Assembly: GCA_964369605.1 (NCBI GenBank)
Contig: CAYJFD010000007.1
Coordinates: 9,016 to 73,015 of the forward strand
Source of the DNA: CAYJFD01 sp964369605
GTDB lineage: Bacteria > Bacteroidota > Bacteroidia > Bacteroidales > UBA932
DNA: 64,000 bases
Direction: 5' to 3'
A program made the position numbers and the translations under genes. Shown one piece after another: positions 35,425-43,340 of the stretch (the first letter of the stretch is position 1; each line of letters opens with the position of its first letter). The notes below the pieces were generated by a model. That model did no database searches, was not told the DNA's origin, and was given only the letters and a program-made list of their open reading frames with translations.

Positions 35425-35814
35425 TTACTTATTTCTTTGACAAGAAGTTGGAACAACACAAGTTCCACTAGCTCTACAAACTAAGATAGGCTCCTGTAAT
35501 ACATCACAAGCAGAATCCGAAATATCAGTCCTAGGAACGATAACCTTATGTGCCTCGAATACCATTTTGCGAGAAGAATTACCTACTGAAACGATTTCAC
35601 CTGTTGCCTCAATATAGTCACCAGCATACACTGGAGCCATAAATTCTACATTATCATAGGCTTTGAATAGACCTTCATCACCATCATTGATTATTAGTAG
35701 CTCAGTAGCTACATCACCAAATAATTGAAGCATTCTAGCTCCATCTACTAGGTTTCCTCCGTAATGCGCATCGTGAGCACTCATACGAAGTCTTATTAAA
35801 GATTTTTTTTGCAT
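35425..35814 (-). CDS. kal: 3-aminobutyryl-CoA ammonia-lyase
   Basis: 129 residues, a single hotdog-fold domain as in known Kal enzymes. Conserved stretches are MSAHDAHYGGNLVDGARMLQ and APVYAGDYIEATGEI. It removes ammonia from 3-aminobutyryl-CoA to give crotonyl-CoA. Without the cluster it could be mistaken for a thioesterase or MaoC-like protein. It begins 11 bases after the atoD stop. Confidence 0.92.
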   Translation of the reverse strand: MQKKSLIRLRMSAHDAHYGGNLVDGARMLQLFGDVATELLIINDGDEGLFKAYDNVEFMAPVYAGDYIEATGEIVSVGNSSRKMVFEAHKVIVPRTDISDSACDVLQEPILVCRASGTCVVPTSCQRNK

Positions 35815-35825
35815 ATCTAAACTGA

Positions 35826-36476
35826 TTATTGTTTTTTATAAATGTAATCGACAAAAATATTAGGAGTGTGTATCTGATGAGGCTCTAAGTCTCCTATATT
35901 TACTACTTTTTCAGCTTCCACTATAACTAAATTAGCGGCTTTAGCCATAACTGGGTTAAAGTTTTGAGTAGTTCCGAGGTAGATTAGATTTCCTATAGTA
36001 TCTGATATAGAAGCACCTATAAGTGCAATATCAGCTCCTAGAGGCTTCTCTAGAAGATAATCCTTACCATCAATTGTAATCCTTTCCTTATCCTTGTCAA
36101 TTAGCGTATCAAGTCCTACAGGAGTTAATACACCACCTAGTCCAGCTCCTTTTGCTCGAATTCTCTCTGCAAGAGTTCCTTGTGGACAGAATTCGACTTC
36201 TAGTTCTCCTGCATTCATTTGAGCAGCAGTTTCAGGGTTGGTTCCTATGTGTGAGGTGATAAGTTTCTTTACTTGTTTGTTTACGATTAGCTTTCCGAGT
36301 GATTTATCAGGAAAAGCTGAGTCATTACAAATAAGAGTGAGATTTTTTACATCGCTTTGAGCGATAGCATCAATAATCTGAGTAGCAGCACCGACAGCTA
36401 AAAAGCCGCCTACCATAATAGTCATACCGTCTTCTATCTTCGAAACGGCACTTTCAAGAGTTATTTCCTTTTTCAT
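35826..36476 (-). CDS. atoD: Butyrate/acetoacetate CoA-transferase, alpha subunit
   Basis: 216 residues from the ATG at 36476; a TTG one codon upstream is ignored. Alpha-subunit markers are GMTIMVGGFLAVG, LICNDSAFPD, SHIGTNPETAAQMN, FCPQGTLAERIRAKGAGLGG and the late EAEKVVNIG. It pairs with AtoA at 26893-27552. It is the first gene of the lysine cluster in transcription order, with a -7 element 30 bases before its start. Confidence 0.94.
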   Translation of the reverse strand: MKKEITLESAVSKIEDGMTIMVGGFLAVGAATQIIDAIAQSDVKNLTLICNDSAFPDKSLGKLIVNKQVKKLITSHIGTNPETAAQMNAGELEVEFCPQGTLAERIRAKGAGLGGVLTPVGLDTLIDKDKERITIDGKDYLLEKPLGADIALIGASISDTIGNLIYLGTTQNFNPVMAKAANLVIVEAEKVVNIGDLEPHQIHTPNIFVDYIYKKQ

Positions 36477-36505
36477 CAAATAGTGTATTTTGATTCAATA
36501 ATATG

Positions 36506-36513
36506 CAAATATA
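36506..36513 (-). promoter_or_regulatory. Candidate -7 element of the lysine fermentation operon
   Basis: The minus strand reads TATATTTG (TAnnTTTG) in the 61-base spacer between the carbonic anhydrase stop and the atoD start. If used, the 14-gene cluster has its own promoter rather than depending on read-through from the carbonic anhydrase unit. Confidence 0.5.
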
Positions 36514-36537
36514 AGAAAGTTCTCTTGAAAATAATAA

Positions 36538-37113
36538 TTACTTGAATGTAACTTTTCCAGTTTCGATGTTGTAAAGTGCTGAGACTACTTTAAGATCCTC
36601 ACTGTCAACGTATTTTTTTATCAATTCTTGTGAATTTAAGTGTTTTATTTGATAGGCAGAGTTTAATTCAACTGCCTTATTCACTTCGTTGCAGTCTCCG
36701 ATATTGGATCTTATTTCAGAGACAAGTCTATAGAGCGCAGAGGACGCATCGCCGCTATAATTTATCGCTGCAGTTATTGCCCCACAATTTGTGTGGGCCA
36801 TAACTACGACTAATCTAACTCCAAGGTACTTAATGGCATATTCAAGGCTACCTAAAGTAGCATCAGAGCTTAATGTATTACCAGCTGTACGTATTACGAA
36901 TATATCCCCTATGCCACAATCAAAGATAACTTCGATAGGAACACGTGAATCCGAGCACCCAACTATTGCCGCAAATGGCTTTTGGTTCTTTTTAAGACTC
37001 TTTCTATGTTCATCAGCGATATTGGGGTGAGTTGTGCACTCATTTACAAAGCGTACATTTCCTTCCTTTAATACTCGTAAAGCTTCATCAGATGTGCTAA
37101 TCAAATCCCTCAT
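36538..37113 (-). CDS. Beta-class carbonic anhydrase
   Basis: 191 residues. The zinc site is complete: C53, D55 and R57 in VGCSDSRVP, and H107 and C110 in MAHTNCGAI. It interconverts CO2 and bicarbonate in the cytoplasm. The start codon overlaps the acyltransferase stop by one base, so the genes are translationally coupled. It is immediately upstream of the lysine cluster but is not a known pathway member. Confidence 0.94.
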   Translation of the reverse strand: MRDLISTSDEALRVLKEGNVRFVNECTTHPNIADEHRKSLKKNQKPFAAIVGCSDSRVPIEVIFDCGIGDIFVIRTAGNTLSSDATLGSLEYAIKYLGVRLVVVMAHTNCGAITAAINYSGDASSALYRLVSEIRSNIGDCNEVNKAVELNSAYQIKHLNSQELIKKYVDSEDLKVVSALYNIETGKVTFK

Positions 37114-38273
37114 TATTTTACAGAGTTGACTAGCGATTTCGCATAGATGTTTAGAAAAATAGTTCTTATCTCGTTGATATCTAGACTTGGTTCATTTTCT
37201 CTTAGACAAGATAAGCCAGACTCCATATATACAATAAAGTTTTCTTTCGCCTCCTTTGTATAGTGACCTTCATAGGTGTTTGAATCATTTAAGATATCGT
37301 ATGCTATGTAATTATTATCCCAGAGCTTGTATCCTTTATGTATTCTATTATCTATTAATGCTGCTAATGAGGTATACTTCTCATTCTTTTCCATAGATGC
37401 GCAACGCTCTATTTCTGCCGTAGATATTGGCTCGAGTAAAGATATGTGGATACCGCCTTTATTTTGACTAATTCCTTGTAAGATGCTTTTTAAATCTTCT
37501 CCTGGTTCTTTGATATACTTAGTAGATTTTGATAAGTATAACTCTCTAGCTTTTAAGAAGTCACAGGTCTCTATCTGATATGATATTACAAGTGGAATAA
37601 TAGCTAGCTCATTAAAGTTTTTTGCAAAATCTTTTCCACCACTCATATCTAGCATTTTTAGTAATCCCTGTTCAGTTTGATCATTTCCATCCTTTGTTCT
37701 ACCGTTTCTCTGTGCGATCCATACTGATGATTCTTGGCTTGTGATTGAGTTTCTTATATACTCAGACAATAGAGTTGACGAAATATAAATATCTTTTGGA
37801 GAGCCTCCTCTTAACACCTTTATCATCCTATTTGAGCGAGCTACATCCTCGATAAAGTCAGATGTAATTAGGTTGTCTCCTATTGCCATTTGTGCGATAG
37901 GTAAATTATTAAAGAAGCATATAAGATGCAGTAAAGCTGGATCAAGTAGTATATCTCTATGATTTGATATAAAAAGATGTCTATCTGTAGTATTTAAGAC
38001 CTCTAATCCTGTATATGTTAACCCATCTGAAGTCTTTGATAAAATTCTTTTAATTATCTCAGACATTATCTCCTCCTGAAACTGTTGTATAGTACTGATT
38101 GATAAAAATTTAAACTCTAGTTCTTCAAGTGTACGCTCTGGGAAAACTGCTAATCGTATTTTATCAAAAGTTGGGTCTTTTACTATCCTTTTAAGTGCTT
38201 CTTTTAGTTCGCTATCTGAATAGGGTCTTATATTTTCGTATTTAGTATTGACTGATTCTTGTTTCTCTTCCAT
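37113..38273 (-). CDS. PlsC/PlsB-like glycerolipid acyltransferase
   Basis: 386 residues. The acyltransferase motif I is visible as NHRDILLD and a later block as WIAQRNGRTKDG, the pattern of large glycerophosphate acyltransferase-like proteins (PF01553) found in Bacteroidota. It probably acylates a glycerol-phosphate or similar lipid precursor at the inner membrane, although no clear membrane segment is seen. It overlaps the upstream M28 peptidase gene by 32 bases, and no plausible later start removes the overlap. Its true acyl acceptor is uncertain. Confidence 0.82.
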   Translation of the reverse strand: MEEKQESVNTKYENIRPYSDSELKEALKRIVKDPTFDKIRLAVFPERTLEELEFKFLSISTIQQFQEEIMSEIIKRILSKTSDGLTYTGLEVLNTTDRHLFISNHRDILLDPALLHLICFFNNLPIAQMAIGDNLITSDFIEDVARSNRMIKVLRGGSPKDIYISSTLLSEYIRNSITSQESSVWIAQRNGRTKDGNDQTEQGLLKMLDMSGGKDFAKNFNELAIIPLVISYQIETCDFLKARELYLSKSTKYIKEPGEDLKSILQGISQNKGGIHISLLEPISTAEIERCASMEKNEKYTSLAALIDNRIHKGYKLWDNNYIAYDILNDSNTYEGHYTKEAKENFIVYMESGLSCLRENEPSLDINEIRTIFLNIYAKSLVNSVK

Positions 38274-39957
38274 TTTTAGTATAACTGTAAAATTTCATTA
38301 ATCCTGCTATGAGAATTGTATAATAATAACTTATAAATAATATTATTCCAAGAGATCCGATAGTAAGAGCTGTATATAAAATATACAAGAAAGAACATCC
38401 TAATAATATCGTGATTAATATTCCCATCACGCTAAAGAATGTATTTAAAACCCTTATTTTATAGGTTAAGATGGCTAATGCAGGGCATAATAGCGGAACT
38501 ATTAAGAAGAAGCTATCACCAACTGCAATACATAGTATTATTGAATAAATTACCATTAGTATCATCGCCGCATAAAAATTAGAGCGATGAAAATGTTTGG
38601 ATCTCTTATGATGTTTAGAATTAATTGAATACGTTGGTGAGTAGTCGAATTTAGTTTTTCGACTTAAATAGATGGTATATCCTATAATTAATAATACGAT
38701 AGAACCTATCATAATAGCATAGTCAAATGGCACATATTTAGTGGATATAAGGCCGAAATCATCTCCTGCTATTTTTGCAGAAATATAAGCTATAGACGTT
38801 CCTATTCCTAGCAGTAAAATTGAGTGAATAAATACTGAAAACATCCTCTTTATTATATCACTTAACACTACTATATTAAGTAGTACTGCACATGCCATTA
38901 ATGTAATAAATAGTACGAAAAATATAATATTTACTGCAAGGTGTACCGAACTTGATAAGGAAAATAATCCAAGAAAAGGTAAAGTGAAGAACTTCTGATT
39001 ATTTGTAACTCTAAAATAATCAGGATTTGAATATTTTTCCTTCATTAAGTACTCTTGAAGCATTGGCTCTAACTGTGCTCCATAATGCTGAATAGACTCT
39101 AAACTTATGTTTGAATAATTGTCCTTATCAGTATGATAGTATTTGTAATTATCTATTACTGAGAAGTTATAACCAGGATATAGAGACCTTAATGGGGTAA
39201 AATCTGTAAAATTAGTCATCTTCTGATAGATAGCATTACTTATTCCGTATGCATAAGGATATTCTGCATATTTATATAATTCTAATAGCCTATCATTTCC
39301 ATCTGATAATTCAAATAATAATGCAGGTCCTTTAACACCTTTAGCTTCTAAGTTAACTACAAGAGCCACATTATCAAATAGTTCAGGATTATCACTTAAT
39401 GCATTTTCTATACCATCAAGTCCATTTTCTTCAGCATCTGTAAATAATACCTTTATACCTTGTTTCCACGAAGTTTGATATTTTAGTGCTTGAGAAATAA
39501 GCTCTAAAGTAATACCTAATCCATAACCATCATCTGCAGCTCCATAAGAATATACTGATTTGCCTAATACTTCTTGTACATACCTTGAGTCAAGATGCGC
39601 TATTAGTAATACGTATGAATTTGCTTTGTGTATTCTAGGATTAAACTCACAGTACACATTTCCGATAGTTCCTGTGCCTCCTATTCTAAATGGAATACTA
39701 TCATAGTAATATACCTCAGGCTTACCACCTAACTCCTCTAACCTACTCACTAAGTAGTTTCTGACATCTGATCTTGCTTGAGGATGCTCAACAGAGTGCG
39801 GCTCCTTTGATATTATTTTTATATCTTGTGCAACTCTATGTGCCGAAAAACTTTCAGATTCTATGTTTTCTACCTTAGGCATTGAAAATAATCCGAAAGC
39901 AACCATCCCAGTAAGAATGATTAGCGATATAACTATTAAGTACTTAAGTGTTTTCAT
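38242..39957 (-). CDS. Membrane-bound M28 family metallopeptidase
   Basis: 571 residues. An N-terminal membrane anchor (about 5-25) precedes an M28 aminopeptidase-like domain with zinc ligands in AHLDS (H121), ADDGYG (D142), DAEENG (E176/E177) and a later HTDKD. About eight membrane segments fill the C-terminal half (about 325-560). This layout resembles Fxna/ERMP1-like peptidases. It likely trims N-terminal residues of peptides on the periplasmic side, which suits a peptide-fermenting organism. It is the first gene of a unit with the acyltransferase and carbonic anhydrase. Confidence 0.88.
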   Translation of the reverse strand: MKTLKYLIVISLIILTGMVAFGLFSMPKVENIESESFSAHRVAQDIKIISKEPHSVEHPQARSDVRNYLVSRLEELGGKPEVYYYDSIPFRIGGTGTIGNVYCEFNPRIHKANSYVLLIAHLDSRYVQEVLGKSVYSYGAADDGYGLGITLELISQALKYQTSWKQGIKVLFTDAEENGLDGIENALSDNPELFDNVALVVNLEAKGVKGPALLFELSDGNDRLLELYKYAEYPYAYGISNAIYQKMTNFTDFTPLRSLYPGYNFSVIDNYKYYHTDKDNYSNISLESIQHYGAQLEPMLQEYLMKEKYSNPDYFRVTNNQKFFTLPFLGLFSLSSSVHLAVNIIFFVLFITLMACAVLLNIVVLSDIIKRMFSVFIHSILLLGIGTSIAYISAKIAGDDFGLISTKYVPFDYAIMIGSIVLLIIGYTIYLSRKTKFDYSPTYSINSKHHKRSKHFHRSNFYAAMILMVIYSIILCIAVGDSFFLIVPLLCPALAILTYKIRVLNTFFSVMGILITILLGCSFLYILYTALTIGSLGIILFISYYYTILIAGLMKFYSYTKNGRETRISQY

Positions 39958-40000
39958 ACGTTTTAGAAGATTATATAAGCTTTATCCTTAGTTTTTGTTT

Positions 40001-40008
40001 CAAATTTA
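40001..40008 (-). promoter_or_regulatory. Candidate -7 element for the M28 peptidase unit
   Basis: The minus strand reads TAAATTTG 44 bases upstream of the M28 start. A second match, TAATTTTG, is at 40013-40020. Both lie in the 102-base spacer after the QueA-type gene. Confidence 0.4.
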
Positions 40009-40059
40009 GCTCCAAAATTAAGAATAAAATGTGATAAATCAATTATTTAACTAAAAAAA

Positions 40060-41268
40060 CTATCTTATCAAATAAGAGCTATCTCCATAACTGAGAAATC
40101 TAAAATTATTTTCTAGGGCATACTTGTATATATCCTTCCATTTATCTCCGATAAAAGCACTTATTAATAACAATAAAGTACTCTGTGGCTGATGGAAATT
40201 TGTAACCATAGCATCTACTACTTTAAATTCGTAACCAGGAACGATGATAATCTGCGTTTTAGCCTCTAAAATATCTAATTTTCTTTCCTCTAAATACTCT
40301 ATCAATGCTGCCATAGAATCTTTTAATGAAATATTATCATCTCCTTGATATGCAACCCACTGCTCTATTAAATTTGGACTCCAGTTGTCTTTTCCTTGAA
40401 TTATGCATTGTTTTCCTAAATAATATAAAGATTCAAGCGTTCTTACTGAGGTAGTTCCTACTGCTACAATCTTCTGATTTTCTGGGTGGTTATATATCTT
40501 CTTCAAAAGTGATAGTTTAACTGAAAATGGCTCCTTGTGCATCGTATGTTCATTAATATACTCAGATTTAACAGGGAGAAAGGTTCCTGCCCCTACATGT
40601 AAACAAACATTATCAATATCTACATTCTTTCCTTTTAACTCTTCAAGTACCTGCTCTGTAAAATGTAATCCAGCTGTAGGGGCCGCTACAGAGCCTTTAT
40701 ATTTCGCATATAAGGTTTGATACCTTTCTAGGTCTATAGCCTCCGTATCACGCTGTAAATAAGGAGGAATAGGTATATTACCACACTCCTCTAACACTTC
40801 TGAAAATGTTAAATCACCAGACCAAGTAAATCGGACAATAGCTGAATTTTCTTCTCGCTGCACTAACTCTGCTTGTAAATCAAGCTCTGATGACATTATA
40901 TATATAGGTGCATCCTTCCATTTTTTGATATTTCCAACTATAACTTTCCACTCAGAAGTATTTTTACTTGCAAATGCAGTAGCATAATCTACTGGATTAT
41001 GTGGTTCTAAACAAAATATTTGTATTACAGCACCTGAATCCTTCTTAAAAAATAATCTCGCTGGTACTACCTTGGTATCATTAAAGATCATTAATGAGTT
41101 TTCGGAGATATGTGATGGTAGAGATTTAAAAGTATCTTCTGAGATTACATTACTATTATATATAAGTAATTTTGACTCATCTCTCTTAGATAGGGGGTAT
41201 CTTGCTATGTTCTCCTCAGGAAGTTCATACGTAAAGTCCTGAATTCGTATATCTAATTCTTTGCTCAT
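40060..41268 (-). CDS. QueA-type S-adenosylmethionine:tRNA ribosyltransferase-isomerase
   Basis: 402 residues, about 45 longer than E. coli QueA (356). Family motifs are intact: FTYELPEENIARYPL, IFNDTKVVPARLFF, GSVAAPTAGLHFT, HVGAGTFLPVK and a C-terminal FHQPQSTLLLLISAF. It transfers the ribosyl part of S-adenosylmethionine to preQ1-modified tRNA during queuosine synthesis. Bacteroidota often carry two paralogues, one of standard length and one near 400 residues, so this may be the longer paralogue and its role may differ. Confidence 0.88.
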   Translation of the reverse strand: MSKELDIRIQDFTYELPEENIARYPLSKRDESKLLIYNSNVISEDTFKSLPSHISENSLMIFNDTKVVPARLFFKKDSGAVIQIFCLEPHNPVDYATAFASKNTSEWKVIVGNIKKWKDAPIYIMSSELDLQAELVQREENSAIVRFTWSGDLTFSEVLEECGNIPIPPYLQRDTEAIDLERYQTLYAKYKGSVAAPTAGLHFTEQVLEELKGKNVDIDNVCLHVGAGTFLPVKSEYINEHTMHKEPFSVKLSLLKKIYNHPENQKIVAVGTTSVRTLESLYYLGKQCIIQGKDNWSPNLIEQWVAYQGDDNISLKDSMAALIEYLEERKLDILEAKTQIIIVPGYEFKVVDAMVTNFHQPQSTLLLLISAFIGDKWKDIYKYALENNFRFLSYGDSSYLIR

Positions 41269-41296
41269 AATTTGCTCTATAATCGATTATTTTTTA

Positions 41297-41327
41297 CAAA
41301 AGTATATATTATCACCCTGAATACAAA
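41297..41327 (-). promoter_or_regulatory. Complete Bacteroidota promoter for the QueA-type gene
   Basis: The minus strand has -33 TTTG at 41327-41324, a 19-base spacer, and -7 TACTTTTG at 41304-41297. This is the full consensus arrangement, and the ATG is 28 bases downstream. It is the best-formed promoter I saw in the window. Confidence 0.75.
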
Positions 41328-41778
41328 ATAATCGGTTTTTCAAATTTGTTTACATTTGTAATTTATGTTTTGTAAGCAAAGATTTGTAAACTTGTAATCA
41401 ATAATTCACTTTTGTATCGAACCTGTTACAAGGGTGACTTTAAGTGTTATAATTTTGTATTATAGTATGGTTTTGCAGCCTTTTTATTATTGATACCCAG
41501 TATTTTAAAAGATTTATGTCTATTAAAAATTAGTATAATTTATATATATTTAAGAAAAAGACTTTAATACACTGTGTAAAAGAACATAAATATATAGTAT
41601 TTACACTAATACCCAGCGTTTTATATAATTTATCTAAATTTATAATGCTTCAGGTGGTAATTTTGCTTAAGAGGTGATAATTAGTGACTTGTTGCGATTT
41701 GTTACTTTTGTATACATTTATTAAATTTTTATCTGTTTACATTTGTTACAAAAATTATGCTTACATTTGTAGAACTTA
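41328..41778. other. Long intergenic region with repeated TTACATTTGT motifs
   Basis: The 510-base spacer between divergent genes is very AT-rich and has no credible ORF on either strand. It contains TTACATTTGTAA at 41350-41361, TTACATTTGTTA at 41737-41748 and TTACATTTGTAG at 41761-41772. Each includes a -7-like TACATTTG within a partial dyad (TTACA-TT-TGTAA). A second pair of direct repeats, ATACCCAG followed by an AT-rich tail, is at 41493 and 41609. These could be operator sites for the adjacent XRE-like regulator or overlapping promoters. Confidence 0.5.
41762..41769 (+). promoter_or_regulatory. Candidate -7 element for the XRE-like regulator
   Basis: TACATTTG, 21 bases before the ATG at 41791. 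A transcript from here would start near 41776, which leaves too little leader for the upstream ATG at 41779 and favours 41791 as the start. Confidence 0.5.
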
Positions 41779-41790
41779 ATGTTTACAATT

Positions 41791-42210
41791 ATGCAGAGGC
41801 GTTTACAACAATTTTTAGAGCTAGAAAACATTACAAGTTCACGACTTGCTGATGTTTTAGGGATTCAACGTTCTGGAATTTCTCATATCCTATCTGGGAG
41901 AAATAAGCCAGGATATGACTTTATTCTTAAATTTTCTAATGCTTTTCCAAATATTAGTCTAGAATGGTTAATAAATGGAAAAGGTAAGCCTTATAAAGAA
42001 AAAGAAACTACTTCTCCCCTTTCTAGTACATCTGACTATAAAGAAGATGTATTAGATTTTTCAGCGATTGAAGAACCTGATCAAAATCTAGAAGGGGAAG
42101 AAATTCTAGCAATTAATACTCAAAGTGCTGTAAATAAATCAATTAGTCGTATTACTGTATTCTTCTCCGATGGAAGCTTCGAGGAATTTTATTCTAATAA
42201 GAAACATTAA
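41791..42210 (+). CDS. XRE-like helix-turn-helix transcriptional regulator
   Basis: 139 residues from the ATG at 41791, giving the family-typical opening MQRRLQQFLELENITSS. An in-frame ATG at 41779 would add four residues. A Cro/CI-type helix-turn-helix fills about 5-65 (SRLADVLGIQRSGISHILSG), followed by LEWLINGKGKPYK, and then an acidic linker and a C-terminal tail of unknown role. This small class is common in Bacteroidales, often with unknown targets. The repeated TTACATTTGT motifs upstream would suit autoregulation (inference). Confidence 0.85.
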   Translation: MQRRLQQFLELENITSSRLADVLGIQRSGISHILSGRNKPGYDFILKFSNAFPNISLEWLINGKGKPYKEKETTSPLSSTSDYKEDVLDFSAIEEPDQNLEGEEILAINTQSAVNKSISRITVFFSDGSFEEFYSNKKH

Positions 42211-42277
42211 TGAATTATTCTTTTGAGTAAAAATTATATAAATCTCTTCTAGATGTTTAAAATTAGAAAAACTACCC

Positions 42278-42285
42278 TATCTTTG
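42278..42285 (+). promoter_or_regulatory. Candidate -7 element for pyrD
   Basis: TATCTTTG lies 21 bases upstream of the pyrD ATG, in a 95-base spacer after the regulator gene. Confidence 0.45.
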
Positions 42286-42305
42286 TAGGATAAACTATAA
42301 GAAAT

Positions 42306-43334
42306 ATGTATAAAATTATCAGAGCATTTTTATTTTTATTTAACCCTGAAACAGCACATAACATCACATTTAAAGGCTTAAAGTGTGTAAAATATATTCC
42401 ATTACTAAATCCAATACTAAGATTATTATTTAAGTCAAATAGTAAAAAGCTTGAAAGAGAGGTATTTGGGATCAAGTTTCCAAACCCAGTGGGTCTTGCT
42501 GCTGGTTTAGATAAGAATGCTGAATTATATAATGAATTATCAAATCTCGGTTTTGGCTTCGTAGAAGTAGGTTCTATAACACCTGAAAGGCAGAATGGTA
42601 ATCCAAAACCAAGATGCTTTAGACTAGTTGAAGATAAGGCTATTATTAACCGTATGGGTATAAATAATAATGGTGTTACGGAGATATTAAAGCAAATAAA
42701 AAAGAATAAGCCAAAAACGATTATTGGAGGTAATATCTCAAAGGGAACACTTACTAGTAATGAAAATGCAGCAAAAGACTACGAGCGCAGTTTTACTTTA
42801 CTATACGATTTCGTAGACTATTTTGCGATAAATGTATCGTGTCCAAATGTTAAAAATCTGACAAATCTACAGAATATTGATTCACTTAGAGCCATCATTG
42901 ACAGACTTTTAGAGATTAGGCGCTATCTAGATAACTACAAACCTATCTTACTTAAGATATCTCCAGATGTTGACCAAAAACACTTAGATGAAATAATAGA
43001 GCTAATATTAAGTTCTGGATTAGACGGTATAATAGCGACAAATACAACAACATCAAGAAATAATTTAACTACTGATCCTGAACAAGTTAAACATATTGGA
43101 GAAGGTGGTTTAAGTGGTGCTCCTCTTTTTGAAAGAAGTTTACAAACTGTTAAGTATATCTCAGAAAAAACCGAAGGAAATCTACCTATTATAGCTGTAG
43201 GCGGTATTATGACTCCGAAACAAGCTAAAGATATGCTAGATGCTGGAGCTTCACTAATTCAAATTTATTCAGGATTTATTTATTATGGTCCTGGCTTTAT
43301 TAAGAAGATCCTAAAATACATATCTAAGAATTAA
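42306..43334 (+). CDS. pyrD: Dihydroorotate dehydrogenase (quinone), class 2
   Basis: 342 residues. The N-terminal extension of about 40 residues (FLFLFNPETAHNITFKGL) is the membrane- and quinone-binding part that marks class 2. The flavin site shows NPVGLAAGLDKN, RMGINNNG, FAINVSCPNVKNL with the catalytic serine, NTTTSR, GGLSGAPLFERS and AVGGI. It oxidises dihydroorotate to orotate in pyrimidine synthesis, passing electrons to the quinone pool. It lies 6 bases before cinA, so they are co-transcribed. Confidence 0.97.
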   Translation: MYKIIRAFLFLFNPETAHNITFKGLKCVKYIPLLNPILRLLFKSNSKKLEREVFGIKFPNPVGLAAGLDKNAELYNELSNLGFGFVEVGSITPERQNGNPKPRCFRLVEDKAIINRMGINNNGVTEILKQIKKNKPKTIIGGNISKGTLTSNENAAKDYERSFTLLYDFVDYFAINVSCPNVKNLTNLQNIDSLRAIIDRLLEIRRYLDNYKPILLKISPDVDQKHLDEIIELILSSGLDGIIATNTTTSRNNLTTDPEQVKHIGEGGLSGAPLFERSLQTVKYISEKTEGNLPIIAVGGIMTPKQAKDMLDAGASLIQIYSGFIYYGPGFIKKILKYISKN

Positions 43335-43340
43335 TTACTT

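Noticed and set aside
41269..41790. tRNA, rRNA or riboswitch in the long spacer
   Set aside because: No cloverleaf, no conserved riboswitch core, and very high A+T without stable stems.
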